From: Ectocarpus siliculosus | Taxonomy: Eukaryota > Sar > Phaeophyceae > Ectocarpales > Ectocarpaceae | Direction: 5' to 3' | Length of the DNA stretch: 64,000 nucleotides | Assembly (NCBI GenBank): GCA_000310025.1 | Contig: FN649729.1 | Span: forward strand, 3,779,912-3,843,911 | In this document: positions 46,845-59,700 of the stretch, piece after piece | Layout of the letters: the number at the start of each line of letters is the position of its first letter | Position numbering within the stretch: position 1 is the first letter of the stretch | The notes under the pieces: generated by a model | The model's input: only the letters and a program-made list of their open reading frames with translations | Database searches by the model: none | What the model was told of the DNA's origin: nothing | Translations under genes and position numbers: made by a program

Positions 46845-49800
46845 ATGTTCATCACCCGTTTGAGGAGAAAGACGCAAATTCGAAGGCGGAAGGGAGAGCG
46901 CGAGACACTTATAGAGGATGCAGTGCGATTTCAGGTGAGCTCAACGCGCTTTGGGGGGGCTGGACTGCACGTCTACATTCACACACCTATGAGCAATCCT
47001 CCTCCCTGTAGCACACACTACGGATGTTTGTGTTGCGTTTGTGTATTACGTACGTTCAGTATCAGTCTTCTGCACTGCTGTGCACGTGAGGAGTGACTCT
47101 CATCATACATCCCAGAAGTTCGGGTGGGATGCTCGCCAAATGGACAGAGCCAATATATGCATACGTACTTTTGCGCCGGAGAGTACATCTACACGACGCA
47201 TGACCGCACTAGCCGCCAAAAATTGCCTGATGGCACATGACGGTGTATACCACCCCCCCCCACCATCGATTAGTCTACCACCCTCGTCGTACGCACAAGA
47301 CGAACAGTACCCAAAAGAAGCCTAACAAAAACATTTATCCGTGCGCGTGGAAAAATTTGCTTCGCCGCATGGCGTGTGTCCCGTGGATATTTCGTGCTAT
47401 CTGAAGTAAGGGTACTGTAGGCCAAAGAGACAATCGTGCTTGCGTCTCACGCAAGCACAGAGAGAGAGAAACATACTTTATGCATACATACCTATACTGT
47501 GTAGTCACCGACGTTATTAAAAGTTTCTCCTTTGGTCTGAAAGTTGGCATGAACATTCTGCGCAGGAGCTCGTGGTATCCAAAATCCAGGAGAGGGGGGT
47601 ACCGGTGCCCAGCAAACTTCTGCGGGAGCTGCAGCGGGGGTCGGAGCAGCGAGACGGCGGGAAGCGACTATACAAGTTAGATCTGCGACGGACCCACTTG
47701 ACAGATGCACATGTGAGAAACGAGCAACAGACCCAGCACTGATGTACGTAAGACAAAAATACTCGACGGTACCCGTAATGATGGAGAGACGAACGTATTT
47801 CTCACCGATGACCTCGTCAATGTAGCAGCTTGGGGCATATGGGGCAACCCATTCGTTGACAAATCGAGCGGCTGACTTAGGGACAATTTGCCTGATATGG
47901 AGACAATTGTCTGTGCTACATATGAACACGAGTCGCTGTCTATTATTTGTCCTCGGAGACAACATATGTCTCAACTAGACTAACTGTACGGCAACAGTCC
48001 TTCGTCGCGTAGCAAACTTCTTGAGCGCATGGAACTCATTATGTTCGTTAGCACTCCCGCAACTGCCGAGACTGAAACGGGGGGGGATGCTGTGTCGGAC
48101 AGGTGGAGGCTCTAGCACAGGCACTGCAGGAGCTTCCAGTTGTGCGCAAGCTCGACCTTCGGGGTAACGAAGCCGTTACCATACAGGTGGGGGATCTCAA
48201 CCTGTGCACTGCCAGATTCATCGAAACCTGGCATTCCTCCTTACGTGGTAGTTTCGTCGTGAATTCAACGGAAGTTTACTTTGTGTACGCCCCCCGAGTA
48301 CTTCGTAGAAAATCAGAATCCTCGCGGCAAACATGAATGAGTTGGCACGCCTGCCTCAGATCCCATATCGGCCTAGCTAGGTGCATTCGAGTAGACCATG
48401 TCACAGACATCAACGGTGTTTGAAAGGAGTTAATCTGGTCTCCATCTTTACCTCCTTCCCATCACACTCCTGCCCCCCGTTTCACTCAATAATCCAGGCG
48501 CTCAACGCCCTCAACTCGCTCCTCAAAGGCCAGGTGGAGTTGTTCCGACTGGTGCAAGCCGATGCCAGGTCAGAGAGCACCCATCAAACACCACCGAAAG
48601 GCTTCGGCGAGTTCGCCCCCCCCCAACCCTCAACTGAATTGCTCGGAACGTTATTGCTGGAAGCATTTTGAGATACCGTGCAATGTCCTCTCGTCGTTTG
48701 GCGGTCACCGGGAGATTCGTTTTTTCAGATTCAGGAAACTCCTCGATGTACTCTGGATAGATACTCTATTGATCGGACTGCGAGGTGGGAATGCATTGCC
48801 CACTCGCGCCCCGTTTGCTGTCTTCCAATAGCACCTGTACCTTCAACGATACTCACCCTACGTAGACCCGTTGCTCCAAAAACGAAGCACGCAACGAGGT
48901 CAAGCGGTTCCATGCGCAGTTCAGCACCGGCCGACTGTCTCGCCAGCAGAGCTTGCGGTACTCGTTAAACAGCTGCGACGCGTGGGTAGATCGACCGACC
49001 TGTCATGCGTTCCCACCATCGCCTAAAAAAATAAGCAACATCTCAACCAAACACCAAACCATCCTATAAAAACAATGCAACAGCAACAACTTCTCAACAC
49101 GTGCTTGAATATCTGCCGCACTCCGAATCATCAACCAGCTTGGCCGACTCCAGCCTGAGCTTCTTGTACTCCGTGAAGCTGGACGCAACGGTGCTGTCGC
49201 TTGACCGGAGAGCGACAGAGGAGCTGGAGGCTCAGACAGCCGCGCTGGAGGTCGCCGACTCAGTGCTCGACGTCAGGCACGCTTTCTTCCAGGTGCGCCC
49301 CTTGCCTTCCGTACCTTGAAACCACAAAACATGCAGGCCTGTAACTCTAAGTATGCTTTTTGCTGTGATATCTCTTGCACCACCGACCACTACTGACCTT
49401 CTCGGGGGTGTCATGCCCGCCGCCGTCTCCCTCTGCCTTAGTTTTTCTCCTCGCTTGATTTCTTCAGCTTCCGGAAGAGACGGTTGAGGGTATTCCTCTT
49501 TGGGTTGTGTACCGCACGTATACCGCACGTATACACGCAGACGAACTAAGTGCGTACAAGCTAGAGTGATTGCCATACTTGGTGCTCCCCTTTTCCTGCC
49601 AGGCCGATGTAAGAGGGTCGGGAACCCTGACGGAGCACGAGCTGAGCGGCGCCATGCGGATCGTCATGGGCGTGACGCCGAAGGCCGCAGAGACTTCGCG
49701 CGTGCTGCGGTTCTTCGGCGCTCCGGGAGCCCAGGGTAAGCTCTGCGGTGAATTTCAACAGTGAAGAGATTCATAGACACGTCATTTATTAGATTGGGAA

Positions 49801-50251
49801 AGTGGTAGAGCGTTGCGACAATAACCTACCTACTTCGAAGGCGATCGGTCGTCAAGCCATGCAAACGGTTGCGGTGTAGTGGTTCAGTGTGTTGGGCTTG
49901 CCCTCTCCCCCCCCCCTTCCCCCCCTTGTCACTTCTGTACACCCTCTATCTGCGGTGAGAGAGCCACAACAACCTGATAGCTTGCTCATTTCTGTACGTC
50001 CATCGCCCCGGATGACCCTCCTGTTTCTTCTTCTTCTTCTTTTGCTTCTTTTGGTCCACTGCTTGTCTCGCGGCCATCGACCTGTACTGTAGGGAACGAC
50101 CCGAACGTTATTAATTTGGGAGGGTTCGAGGCGGCCATGGTGGGGAGGCTGCGAGAGTCACACACGCTGCCGGTGCTGCCTCAGAGGCGAGACGACCTGC
50201 TTTTCGGATCGGCGGGCGACAAAGAGGGCCAGGTGATTGAGCCCCGGTAGT
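46845..50251 (+). CDS. Leucine-rich-repeat protein with EF-hand-like motif
   Basis: Seven exons are proposed: 46845-46934, 47566-47712, 48103-48186, 48498-48568, 49139-49292, 49603-49735 and 50093-50251, all joining in frame (278 aa). Exons 2-3 give LRR-type sequence (YKLDLRRTHLTDAH, then LPVVRKLDLRGNEA) resembling the ribonuclease-inhibitor class. Exon 6 has a degenerate EF-hand loop (DVRGSGTLTEHEL): Asp at position 1 and Glu at 12 are kept but position 3 is Arg, so calcium binding is doubtful. The start exon is inferred from an ATG frame ending in CAG|GTGAGC. The end is ambiguous: the frame either stops at 50251, or the donor at 50232 (CAG|GTGATT) splices to about 50885 and fuses this model to the next gene. 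Function not known; probably protein binding. Confidence 0.6.
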
Positions 50252-50773
50252 ACTCCCGTTCAAGCAGCTGCCGCCGTGCATTTTCTACAAGGTTCATTCC
50301 GTGTGACGTTGTTCTTCTCAACCCACGGGCTCCGATCCGAAATGCTTGTACCCTTATTTTTAACGGCCGGTGCGGTTCTAGGAGTGCGAATAAAGAACGG
50401 GCGACGTTTTCCAAAAATGCGAGCAATGATGTTTTCCAGCCAATCCACTCCCGGTTGTTCAAGTGTGTCTCGGGAATTGTTGGAAAGCGAGTGGAGGCTG
50501 CTGCTTAACACAAGCAAATGCCTCACGTTGAAACAATGGTCGGGAGGAAAGAAGAAAATAATGTTGAAGCACCGCAGCAAACACCAGAACGCTGCACTCG
50601 ATCCCCTATGAAAGCCTAAACTTCCAATAGCTTGCGCGGCAGCAAGAGACAGAACTCGTGACCTTTTGGGAGGTTCTTATCAATAGGGTAGTGGCACGCC
50701 CAGTTGGGGCGACACCAAACGGTCCACATCACGTAGGGTAAAGTGTGCAACTGGGCTGCTGTTGTGCTTCCAA

Positions 50774-53700
50774 ATGCTTGACCTCGACCTCATCTTCCGC
50801 ATCTCCATCGTCATGTCAACCCTGGCCTCTCTCCGCAATCCTTGGTATCTTGCGGACTTTAAATCATCACAACCACCACGAAAGGAGAGCCTGGAGTGTT
50901 TTTCTCCTTGGAGCACTCGCTCCTTCGGGGCCACGACCGGTGGCATTCGCGGCGACAAGGTCGGTGGGGGCGGCGTCGGGAACAAGCGAAGCCCTTTGTC
51001 GGCCTCTCAGAAACTTTCGCCGGGGGCGGGGATGGGGACGCATGTGCTCTCCCTGCCGCCGTGGCGCGGAGGAGAGGGTGGATCCGAGCTGAGCAATACG
51101 CAGAACGACGACGAAGGACAGAGCCAAAGAGCGCAGAGGGGCGATGCCGACCTGGAGAACATTTTCGACGACGATAATTGCGACGAGGTTGACAAGAACG
51201 ACGGGGCTGAAGACGCAGCAGCACCGAGGCGCGTAAGAGAGACGAGCCGGACCTCCACTAGAAACAGTGGCAACGGCAGGGAGAGGAGCAACCGAGGGGC
51301 CCGAAGCAGCACCAGCAGCCTTGCAACCGACGCGCGAGAGGAGAAAGAAGAAAGGCACCAAGAACCGGCGCGACAGAGACGGCAGAAGGAGGGAGTCGCT
51401 CTCGTCGCCCACGAGAACAGTGAATTGATGAGCAGCGCGGCTCGTCTGGCGGGGAGTCGCTTCTTGAACAGCGATGGCGGTGGCGACACCGAAGATGACG
51501 TCCTCTCTGACTGCAGCAGCGACGATGACTTGTCTTGTACCTCCGCGCGCGCGCAGAGTACCGGGAAAGGGACGGTGAACCAGAACGGCGGACGACTTCG
51601 AACCGAGCATCCAAATTTCTCAAGAGAAGAAACCGGCGGCGGGGGCGGCGGCGGCGACCCCAAGTCCAACACTGAAAAAACATCGAATTGGAGACGCCAC
51701 AGCTCTAACCCGGCCGCGCAAGGAGGTCCAAGATTTGACGACCGTAGCGCCAGCGGCAGCAGCAGCGGCGGCGGTGGCAGAAGCGTGTGTTTCTCGGAGG
51801 ATCGAGCGAGTGGAGACCGGCGGGTTAGCGATGCGTCGCGGTCTTCTCATTCAGGAGATGATAGCGCGCTGGAGCCAGCGGGGTCTGGTGCCTCGACCCA
51901 CACGAATCCCGGCCGACGGCATTCTATTCTTAAGGGAAACCAAGGCCGCGATGACGGAGTTCGTCGGAACTTCGGGGATGAGACCCCCCCATCCACTCCC
52001 CAAACGGCGTCCGTCCCAGGAAGAGGGGATGCCGTCGTTACGGAACCAGCAACAGCGTCGCGCTCGAACGCCGTTAGGGCGCATCAAACGGGGGGAGTGA
52101 GGACAAACCTCATATCGGAAGAAGGCAACGTCACCGTCATCGGCATGACTGAACCACACAAGGAGGCGGCCACGTCGAGCGCGGCGTCGTCTAGGGCTGA
52201 GCCCCCGGGAGAAGAACCGGCTACACGTTCACGGCTAGCACAAGCGTCGCCATTGACCACAACTAACGGAGGAGGAAGCGGCATGCCGGCCGGTCGAGTT
52301 CTTCTCAAGGCCTCTGATCGAGACCCCCATCCCAGAGGCGTCGTCATCGTCGACGGTGAGACTGGCACGTCGGGGGTACCGATGAAGGCAGAGGCAGCAA
52401 GCAACGGTTACCGGGAAGAGAGGGACGCCACCCTGGGAGAAGAAGCTACCCCAAGCCTCGTTGAGACTTCCGAGACGGTCACTATCGGCGCTAGGCCGGC
52501 TGCTTTGTCATCGATGTCAGCCGTACCTGCGACGGCAGCGACGGGAGTAGTGACCAGCACGGAAGCGGTAACGGCGAAGAAACAGGAGCAGCACGAGGAG
52601 GAAGTAGGACCTACCACGGCTACCTTGTGCGAGCAGCGTCGGCGGGCGGAGGATGCGGGTGATCCGCTGGTCGTTCCGACGCCGTCATTAGAGTTTTCAG
52701 GGGGGAATCGTCTCGTTGCGATGTCTGCCGAAACTGCAGAACCGAACACTTCTCTAGGCGAAAGCAGATGCGGTGGAACATCACCAGGCGCAGCAGCAAA
52801 TTCGAACGCCGCCGCCGAGAGCCAAGTCCGCGGCGGCGTGGTAAGGGATAGCGTGTCGATCGCCGACCCCAAGCGCGTCTCGGCGCCGCAGGGGGTGGCA
52901 ACAACGCTGCTGCACGCATCGTCGGTGAATTCTACCGGCGCTCGCACTCCAGGTGGGGCGGGTGGTGTCCTCGAGAACGATCGAGTGGGCAGGCCTGCGG
53001 GATTGTCTCTGGAGGCCATCGTCGAAGCGCCCGGCTCAGGAGGCGGCGGCGATGGCGGTGATGCACCTGCGGTCGCTGCTGCCGGGGCCTCCACTCTTGC
53101 TCTAGACTACAGCGGTAGTGGCGGTGGAAATAGCGGCCCCATACGCATGCCGTACTGTCTTTCTCCCACGAACGTGGTGCGTCAAGCTCGCGGCGGTTCC
53201 GGTGCGGCTGCAACGGCTGGCTCCAGCTGCAGGGAGAGAGAAAGCCTTGCCGCTCGAATTCAGCGTTTGGGGGACATCAACGCCGCTGCAACAGCCAACG
53301 CGGTCAACCCAGCGGCGCAAAACTGTTCCGTTTCAGAGAGTGGATTCGCTGCACTCAGCGGCCACAGTGAAGGAGGAGGGGGTGCCGCAGGGGGAAGTCC
53401 ACAATTTTTTGCCAATGCCGAGCACCCCCGACTGCCATCGTCGGGGGGAATGCCGACGCCACCCTCTTCCTCTCACGGAGGAATGTCACCCGAACGTTCA
53501 CGTTCTTGCGGGTTGCTCATCCAGGACGGCGGCGGCGGGGGGAGTTACTGCTCTTCACCATCGCCATCTTCACGGTTCCACCTCCCCTCCAGCGAAACAA
53601 AGACCGCCCCCCTGTATAGCGCCGGGGGTTCCACGTCTTTGTTTGAAGGTCAGGTCTTGAGGGCTGATTCTGAGCCAGTGCTACGGCGGGCCGCGGAAAT

Positions 53701-56700
53701 GGGGTCGGAGACGAAAGGAAAGGCAGGGGGGGGCGAGGGCAGGGAGACCGACGGCATGCTATCTTCGCCGGCTGGGGCCCTTCAGCTAGATGAAGAGCAG
53801 CTCGGGGTGAGTGTTGGCGCGTAGGTACACGTGCGGTCGGAATCGTTGTGACACATTGCAGGCATTTATGGAGCGTCGTACATGATGATCTGTTCGAGGT
53901 TGATGTTCACACCGACGACGAAATAGTCCACCAACCAACTTCTGAGCTCAAAGCTCGAACCTGAGTGTCTTGTGGGGGCAATCGGCAATCGCCATTCACA
54001 CTGTTGATATTGACTTGACCATATGGCCCATATTTATTACTTGATGTTCGAGTTTCATCGGTGTTGACACTTACGGGACACCTCACCTTGCGTGTCGTAC
54101 AGCTACGAATCAACGAGGGGGCTCTTGTCATAACTCGTACCGGACTTTCCAAGATGTCTACCGTGCTACAGCTGGAGGCCGTTTACGGATATGGACGAGA
54201 ATCTCTCATTGGTCTACACACACTGGTTCTCAGCTACAACCAGCTCCAGGTGAGATAACTACTTCGTTCTAGTTCGTTTCCAAATAGTGGACTCTTGCCC
54301 GCCGTCAAATAGCATTGGACAAACACCTGTCGTTCAGAGTACAGCGAAAAATCAAATCTTGATGCGAAAAACAACTGCTGGTCGGACAAGGCACGTGAGC
54401 ATGGAACCCCCCCCCCACCAGCCTATATAGGCTCGTTGGGAGCGACTACCCTAGCTCCCCCATTCAAGAACAACCGTGTTTCAAAGTCTACCCAGATACA
54501 CAGGTCGGCTCGGCACAGCTCCTGAGAATTTGCATGGTTAATAAAGAACAGCAGTAGCTTGTTGCGTACCACTTCGAACATGGTGTGATTACAACCAAGA
54601 TCTCGACAACGGGTAAAAAGAAGGAACCCACCCCGTCGAAGTTCACGCGAAATATATTTGCGGTTCGCATCATGCATGCGCAAGTGGGCTAAGACTCAGC
54701 GACCTGTAACCACCGGCGCTCCTCCCGTCGTTTTCAGGTGCTGGACATTTCCGTCTTGACGACCATGCCGGCGCTCCGGCACCTCGACGTCAGCCACAAT
54801 CTTCTCTGCCGGATGGAGCCGATGGACGGGCGAGACCTGCCTCCACGGCTGGAAACCCTCAACATGAGCCACAACCGGATATCGCGGATTGGCGGGATCG
54901 CACAGTGTTTCCTGTTGCGCGCTTTGGACCTCCGACACAATCGTATCAAGGTACTGTAGGTTCGTGCGTGGTTTTCGTCTCGTGCGTGGGCGATCGGTTG
55001 GATTGGGGTTCCTGTTTGTCCCTCTCTCACTTTGTGCCGCTCTAAGTCTGCGTCTACCGTACATTGCTTTCTACGAGTTCTTCGCCCGGCCCTTCTGCAA
55101 TGATCAATGGGAGGAGGTGCGCGAGTGGGCGGGCATTGCAAAGGATCGTAAAGTCGCGAACAGTTTGAACCGCAGATTCAAGCCTGACGCGCACCACACC
55201 TGCATATTTCTCTGTACTCACTCCCGGTCGTGAACGAAACCTTTAGCACACCGAAGGATTGGAAGTTTCGTTAATTGCTTTTCCCACATCCTGATTCCAA
55301 CCTCTCGTCCCAAAACATACCACGCACCTCCTCCCCATTCCCCTTGTGACGCATGCGAAAAAAACAGCGCGTCCAAGGGCTCGAACACCTGTCCCTCTTG
55401 CTTCAGCTCGACCTGGGCCACAACTTCATTTCCAAGGCGGCCTCCGCGCGCGCGCTCAGCTTCAACCGCTCTCTCAAGCTGCTCTGGCTCGAGGGCAACC
55501 CCCTCGCGAGACATCCTCGGTATCGGCCGACCCTGACGTGCCTGCTGCCGCACGTTCGCTCCATCGACAGCCGGGCCATGCCGCCCAGCTCCGACTCAGA
55601 CCAACGACGGTGGGAAGCCGGTGGTGGTTCAGCGGACGAGGAGGAGGGAGGCGATGGTTGCAGCAGCACAGTAGCGGCAGCCGGACATGCGGCCGCGGCG
55701 AGGGGGCATCAGCGCGGGAGAAGCGGTAACACCAGCGCTTCTAGAGAATGGCAGGCAGAACAAGACACGAGACGATCCAAGGAATGGCAGCAGGTGAATT
55801 TCTTGTTCATGGGTGGTGTTTTCGACCTTGGTGTAAAGTGTAGTGTAGATTTTAAGTGAAACAAGGAAATTACTTGAAGCAGAAGTGTCGTGATGTTGGG
55901 TCCCTAAGACTGAAAATATGAAAATAACCAAAACCAAAACCAAAACCAAAACCAAAACGCGCCTGACGGAGGAACGTGTATGTTCTCGCCAACACCACCT
56001 TGCGTTGCAGAGTATGCTAGCACTACAACCCTGTCCCACCCGACTGAATCCCAGGTGATGGAATGGCGAAAGGGCCAAGCGCGGCGCGAGGAAGAGGCCA
56101 AGGGGCAAGCATTGGAAGGCCGACATGATGTGCGACAGGCAATCAATGTGAGCAAGCTCGTGGGTGAGCCAGGTGTTTGGAACGGTTCATTATTTATTGT
56201 TTGTGCCCGACGGCCGGGGCAGGGTCAAACATGCCCTCATCTGTTCCAAATTAAGAATTTTGACAAAAAAATATTGTAGAAGTAATGAATAACCCGTTTT
56301 CAGGCAACAGACGCCTTCTACCAGCAGAGAAGCTCCACTACGAGCATTTCCTCCCAACTCTTGAAGTACCGCAGCAACGTATACTTCACGAATGCTTGAT
56401 GACTAATATATTTTTCCTACACCCCGCCCCACTCTGTCTCTCTCCCCAACCCATTTCTCTGCGCCTGACCTTAGGCTGCGCAGCAAAGGCGGCAGGCGGA
56501 AGAGCTTGCCCGCCCGCGCCCCCGCAAGTGCCCAAGCGAGGAGGCCATCAGTAAGGCCAAGGAAGTAGCATGCCGCCGGCCTGCCGTTGTTTTCGGGATC
56601 AGCTACAGGGGCGAGAGAGAAAGGGGGACGCATGCAAGCGATGCTGCGTACGCGGCATCAGCCGGCATGGACACGGCGAACACACCACCGTCGCCGCCCC

Positions 56701-59700
56701 GGAGCAAAGGCCATCAGCAGCACGGACGCCTGTTCGACGTTGCTGCGGACGGATATGAGCTGCGTGGCAAAGGTGTTGGAGGCGGTTGTGGCGGCGGTAT
56801 GGATCGTCGGGAGGAATACATCCAGTCCCCCCACGGAGCGGCGAGAGAAAACGGAGCGGTTAGCGTTCGAGATGTTCTTGGCCGCCAAGAATGGACGACG
56901 ACCGACCCTCCCCTCCAGGACAACGACGAGTCGTTGCAGCAGGCGTATCAGAACAGTGGTAGTGATGCACCACCGCCTTCATATTTGCTACCATCATCTC
57001 GCGGTCGAAGTTCCAAGAGGTCCTCGGTCGGCGCCGTAGAAGGACACGACAGTCCCACGCCATCAGTGCCGGTAATGATGACTGTTGACAGCGACGGCGC
57101 AGCAACTGCCAGAACCACGGTGCGCGCAAAGAAGGCTCCGGAAGACATTGAGGGGGCTTCAGCTGAATCGTCCGGGGGGGCAGGACACGAGAGAAACGAG
57201 CTGGTGGACAGCTGGCTACTGGACGTCAAGCTTGAGACGGAGACGGCAGGGACTGCGTTGCAGGTAAGTTCGTGTTTCTTACGTTGTGCCAGCGAGTGGA
57301 CCGTTGACACCGCTCAAATCCCAACGCTGGGTCACGCAGCTAAGTAAGGGTGACCACAGCACGAACAAACTTGTACTCCTATTTCCCAAAGACTAAAACA
57401 CTACGTAAAGCACCTCATTATCGTCAACGGAAACAGACGTGGAGTACCTTCCAAGGCTCGTTCTTGAAAACCCGCTCTGTCCTTCTTTGCAAAACATTCG
57501 TCAATACACTCAGGTTCTCCTCAGGATGTGCAAAGAGCGTGGCGGCGACACCGACGGCGAGCGACGGCGACTGTCCAGCTTCCGTACCGCGCTGGAGGGG
57601 ATGGGGCTGTTCTCTCCGCAGCACGGGCCGACGCCGACAGAGTTTGTTGGAGACGAGGCCGGCGTTCTCGCGCACAAGGTCGCGGCAGCCGCAAGACAGT
57701 AAGTGTAGCACGTTTCATTGACCGCGATCTTTGGTTGTTAACCGTTAACGCGAACTAGGGTGTTGGCAGTTTCGGGTGCAGCGTGGACGTCAGAGGTTCT
57801 CTTCGTGGGTGTGCCCATCTAACGCTTGTCCAGGTGGTAGGCATTGGTGAGCACGCTTCCATTCCGCGTGCCTTGTATCAACTTTGTCAGCTTTGTAGCC
57901 TGGCCAGGCTTGCAGCATATGACTCGCCTTGTCATTCAACCGCTCGAGAGATGAAGCACGACGATGTTCTGAAAACTGAAAAATACGTGCATTAGGTTCA
58001 CCCGCTCATTCGTTGTCGCTTGTTTTTGTCCGATCTCTTAGACTAGGACAGTCAAGGTATGTATCCCTCGCTTATCCGCAACCATCCCTGCAACGTCCTC
58101 AGATGCAGAAGCTAAAAGAGTTAACTCTGTGTGTTGTTTTTTGGTGTTCTTTCTGGTAGGGTGGCCATGACGAAGGCGGCGGTGAAGAACCTGTTGCGGC
58201 TCATGGAAAGCGTGGAGCCCGGCGAAGACGGCAAAGCGGAACTCGACCAATACGCCAAGTTCATCCGACTTCAGAGAGAAATTATGATCGGTGTCGGTGG
58301 CCACCCCAACGCTGACACCAGCAGCCCGGAAACAAAGAGAGAGCCGACGACCTCTGCTGCCGTGGTTCAACAGGGCGAAAACGCCAATTGCCATAGAAGC
58401 CTCCCAGAACAAGGCGAACCAGAGGGAAGAGCCTCCGGCAACCCCGGGGGCGGCGTCGCTTTGCCTTCTTCCTCCAGCCTGTACGCCACCGCCACCACAG
58501 CTGCGCGCGAAGGCCCGACCTCTCAAGACCTAAACGACGTATCTGGCTCTGAGGAGAGGGTGATGACTACTGGAACGGAGGGAATAGTTGTACCACCGTG
58601 TGGCGGTGCCGAGTCCGTCCATGAAACTGATGCCAACGACGTCATCGTCCCGCTTGGGCTTGGTCCGGAAGCTTCGGCGCGTTGTACAGGCGGCGCCATT
58701 GATGCCGCTTCTAAGGACGTGCCTGGCACGTTCCAATCGATCACCTGTGAGCCTCTAAGACCTGCCGAGGAGGTCGTCACGGAAGAAGCTCTCGTAACCA
58801 TGGTAGTGGGAATAACACAGGGGAAGGATTCATCCTCGCTGCTGCCAAGCAATCAGGACAGTGTTGTCGTTGCCGGCATAGTTGATCAAAGCAGTATTTC
58901 AGCCGGTGTATCCGAAATAGCCTCGGCGGTGGGTTTCGTTCATCCGAAGTGCACCTCTGCGAACAAGGAGAAGAACGAAGGAAGAGAAGCTAGCCAAGAT
59001 CTGGGAGACTACGCAGGGGGAAATCCATTGATCTCGACAAGCCCCGCGGTTGTCTCCGCTGATGAGACATCAACATCAACACCACGAGTAACCATTGATG
59101 GAACACCAAGCGACTCCTCCCTGAAACCGAACGGCACCTCTGTGCTACGTACTGATAACGGCGACGATGCGGATGCCACAGCCGAAGTTGCCGAGGTGGC
59201 CGAAGTACCAGGGAAGAGGAAGGAAGAGGGAGGCGAGGGGTTATCGGCTACGCCAGTGACGTCAGCAACTTCGACCGCCAACCTTTCTGCCCGAGAACGG
59301 CTGTTGCGCCACGTAAGGGCCACGGCTTCGCCCCGTTCTGGAAGCGACGACGACTCCAGCTGTTGCAGCAGTGGCGGAGGTAGTGGAACCGACAACAATG
59401 ACAGCGAGAGCAAGACCGTACGTCGACTACCAACAACCGAGGGTCTACAACGCGAGCGAGATATCATCTTGGCGCAGGAAGACGGCGGCGAGGAAGGGTG
59501 CGACGGCGAGGTAGCTGCTGGTGGGGATGGGGGCGAAGATATCGAAATTGTTGGTGTCGCCAAACAAGAAGAGGGTGTGGAGAATTCGCGTACACGGGAA
59601 GAAGGTGGTAGCGTCGATGGCAGGCCAATGACGACGCGACCCGCAACACGATGGGAAGGAGAAGGCGGGACAGAAGGAAACGACAAGAACGAACTGGGTG

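Noticed and set aside
48882-48977. An extra exon (TVSPAELAVLVKQL) in the LRR/EF-hand gene
   Set aside because: The stretch reads plausibly in more than one frame, but no donor and acceptor pair keeps the neighbouring exons in frame convincingly.
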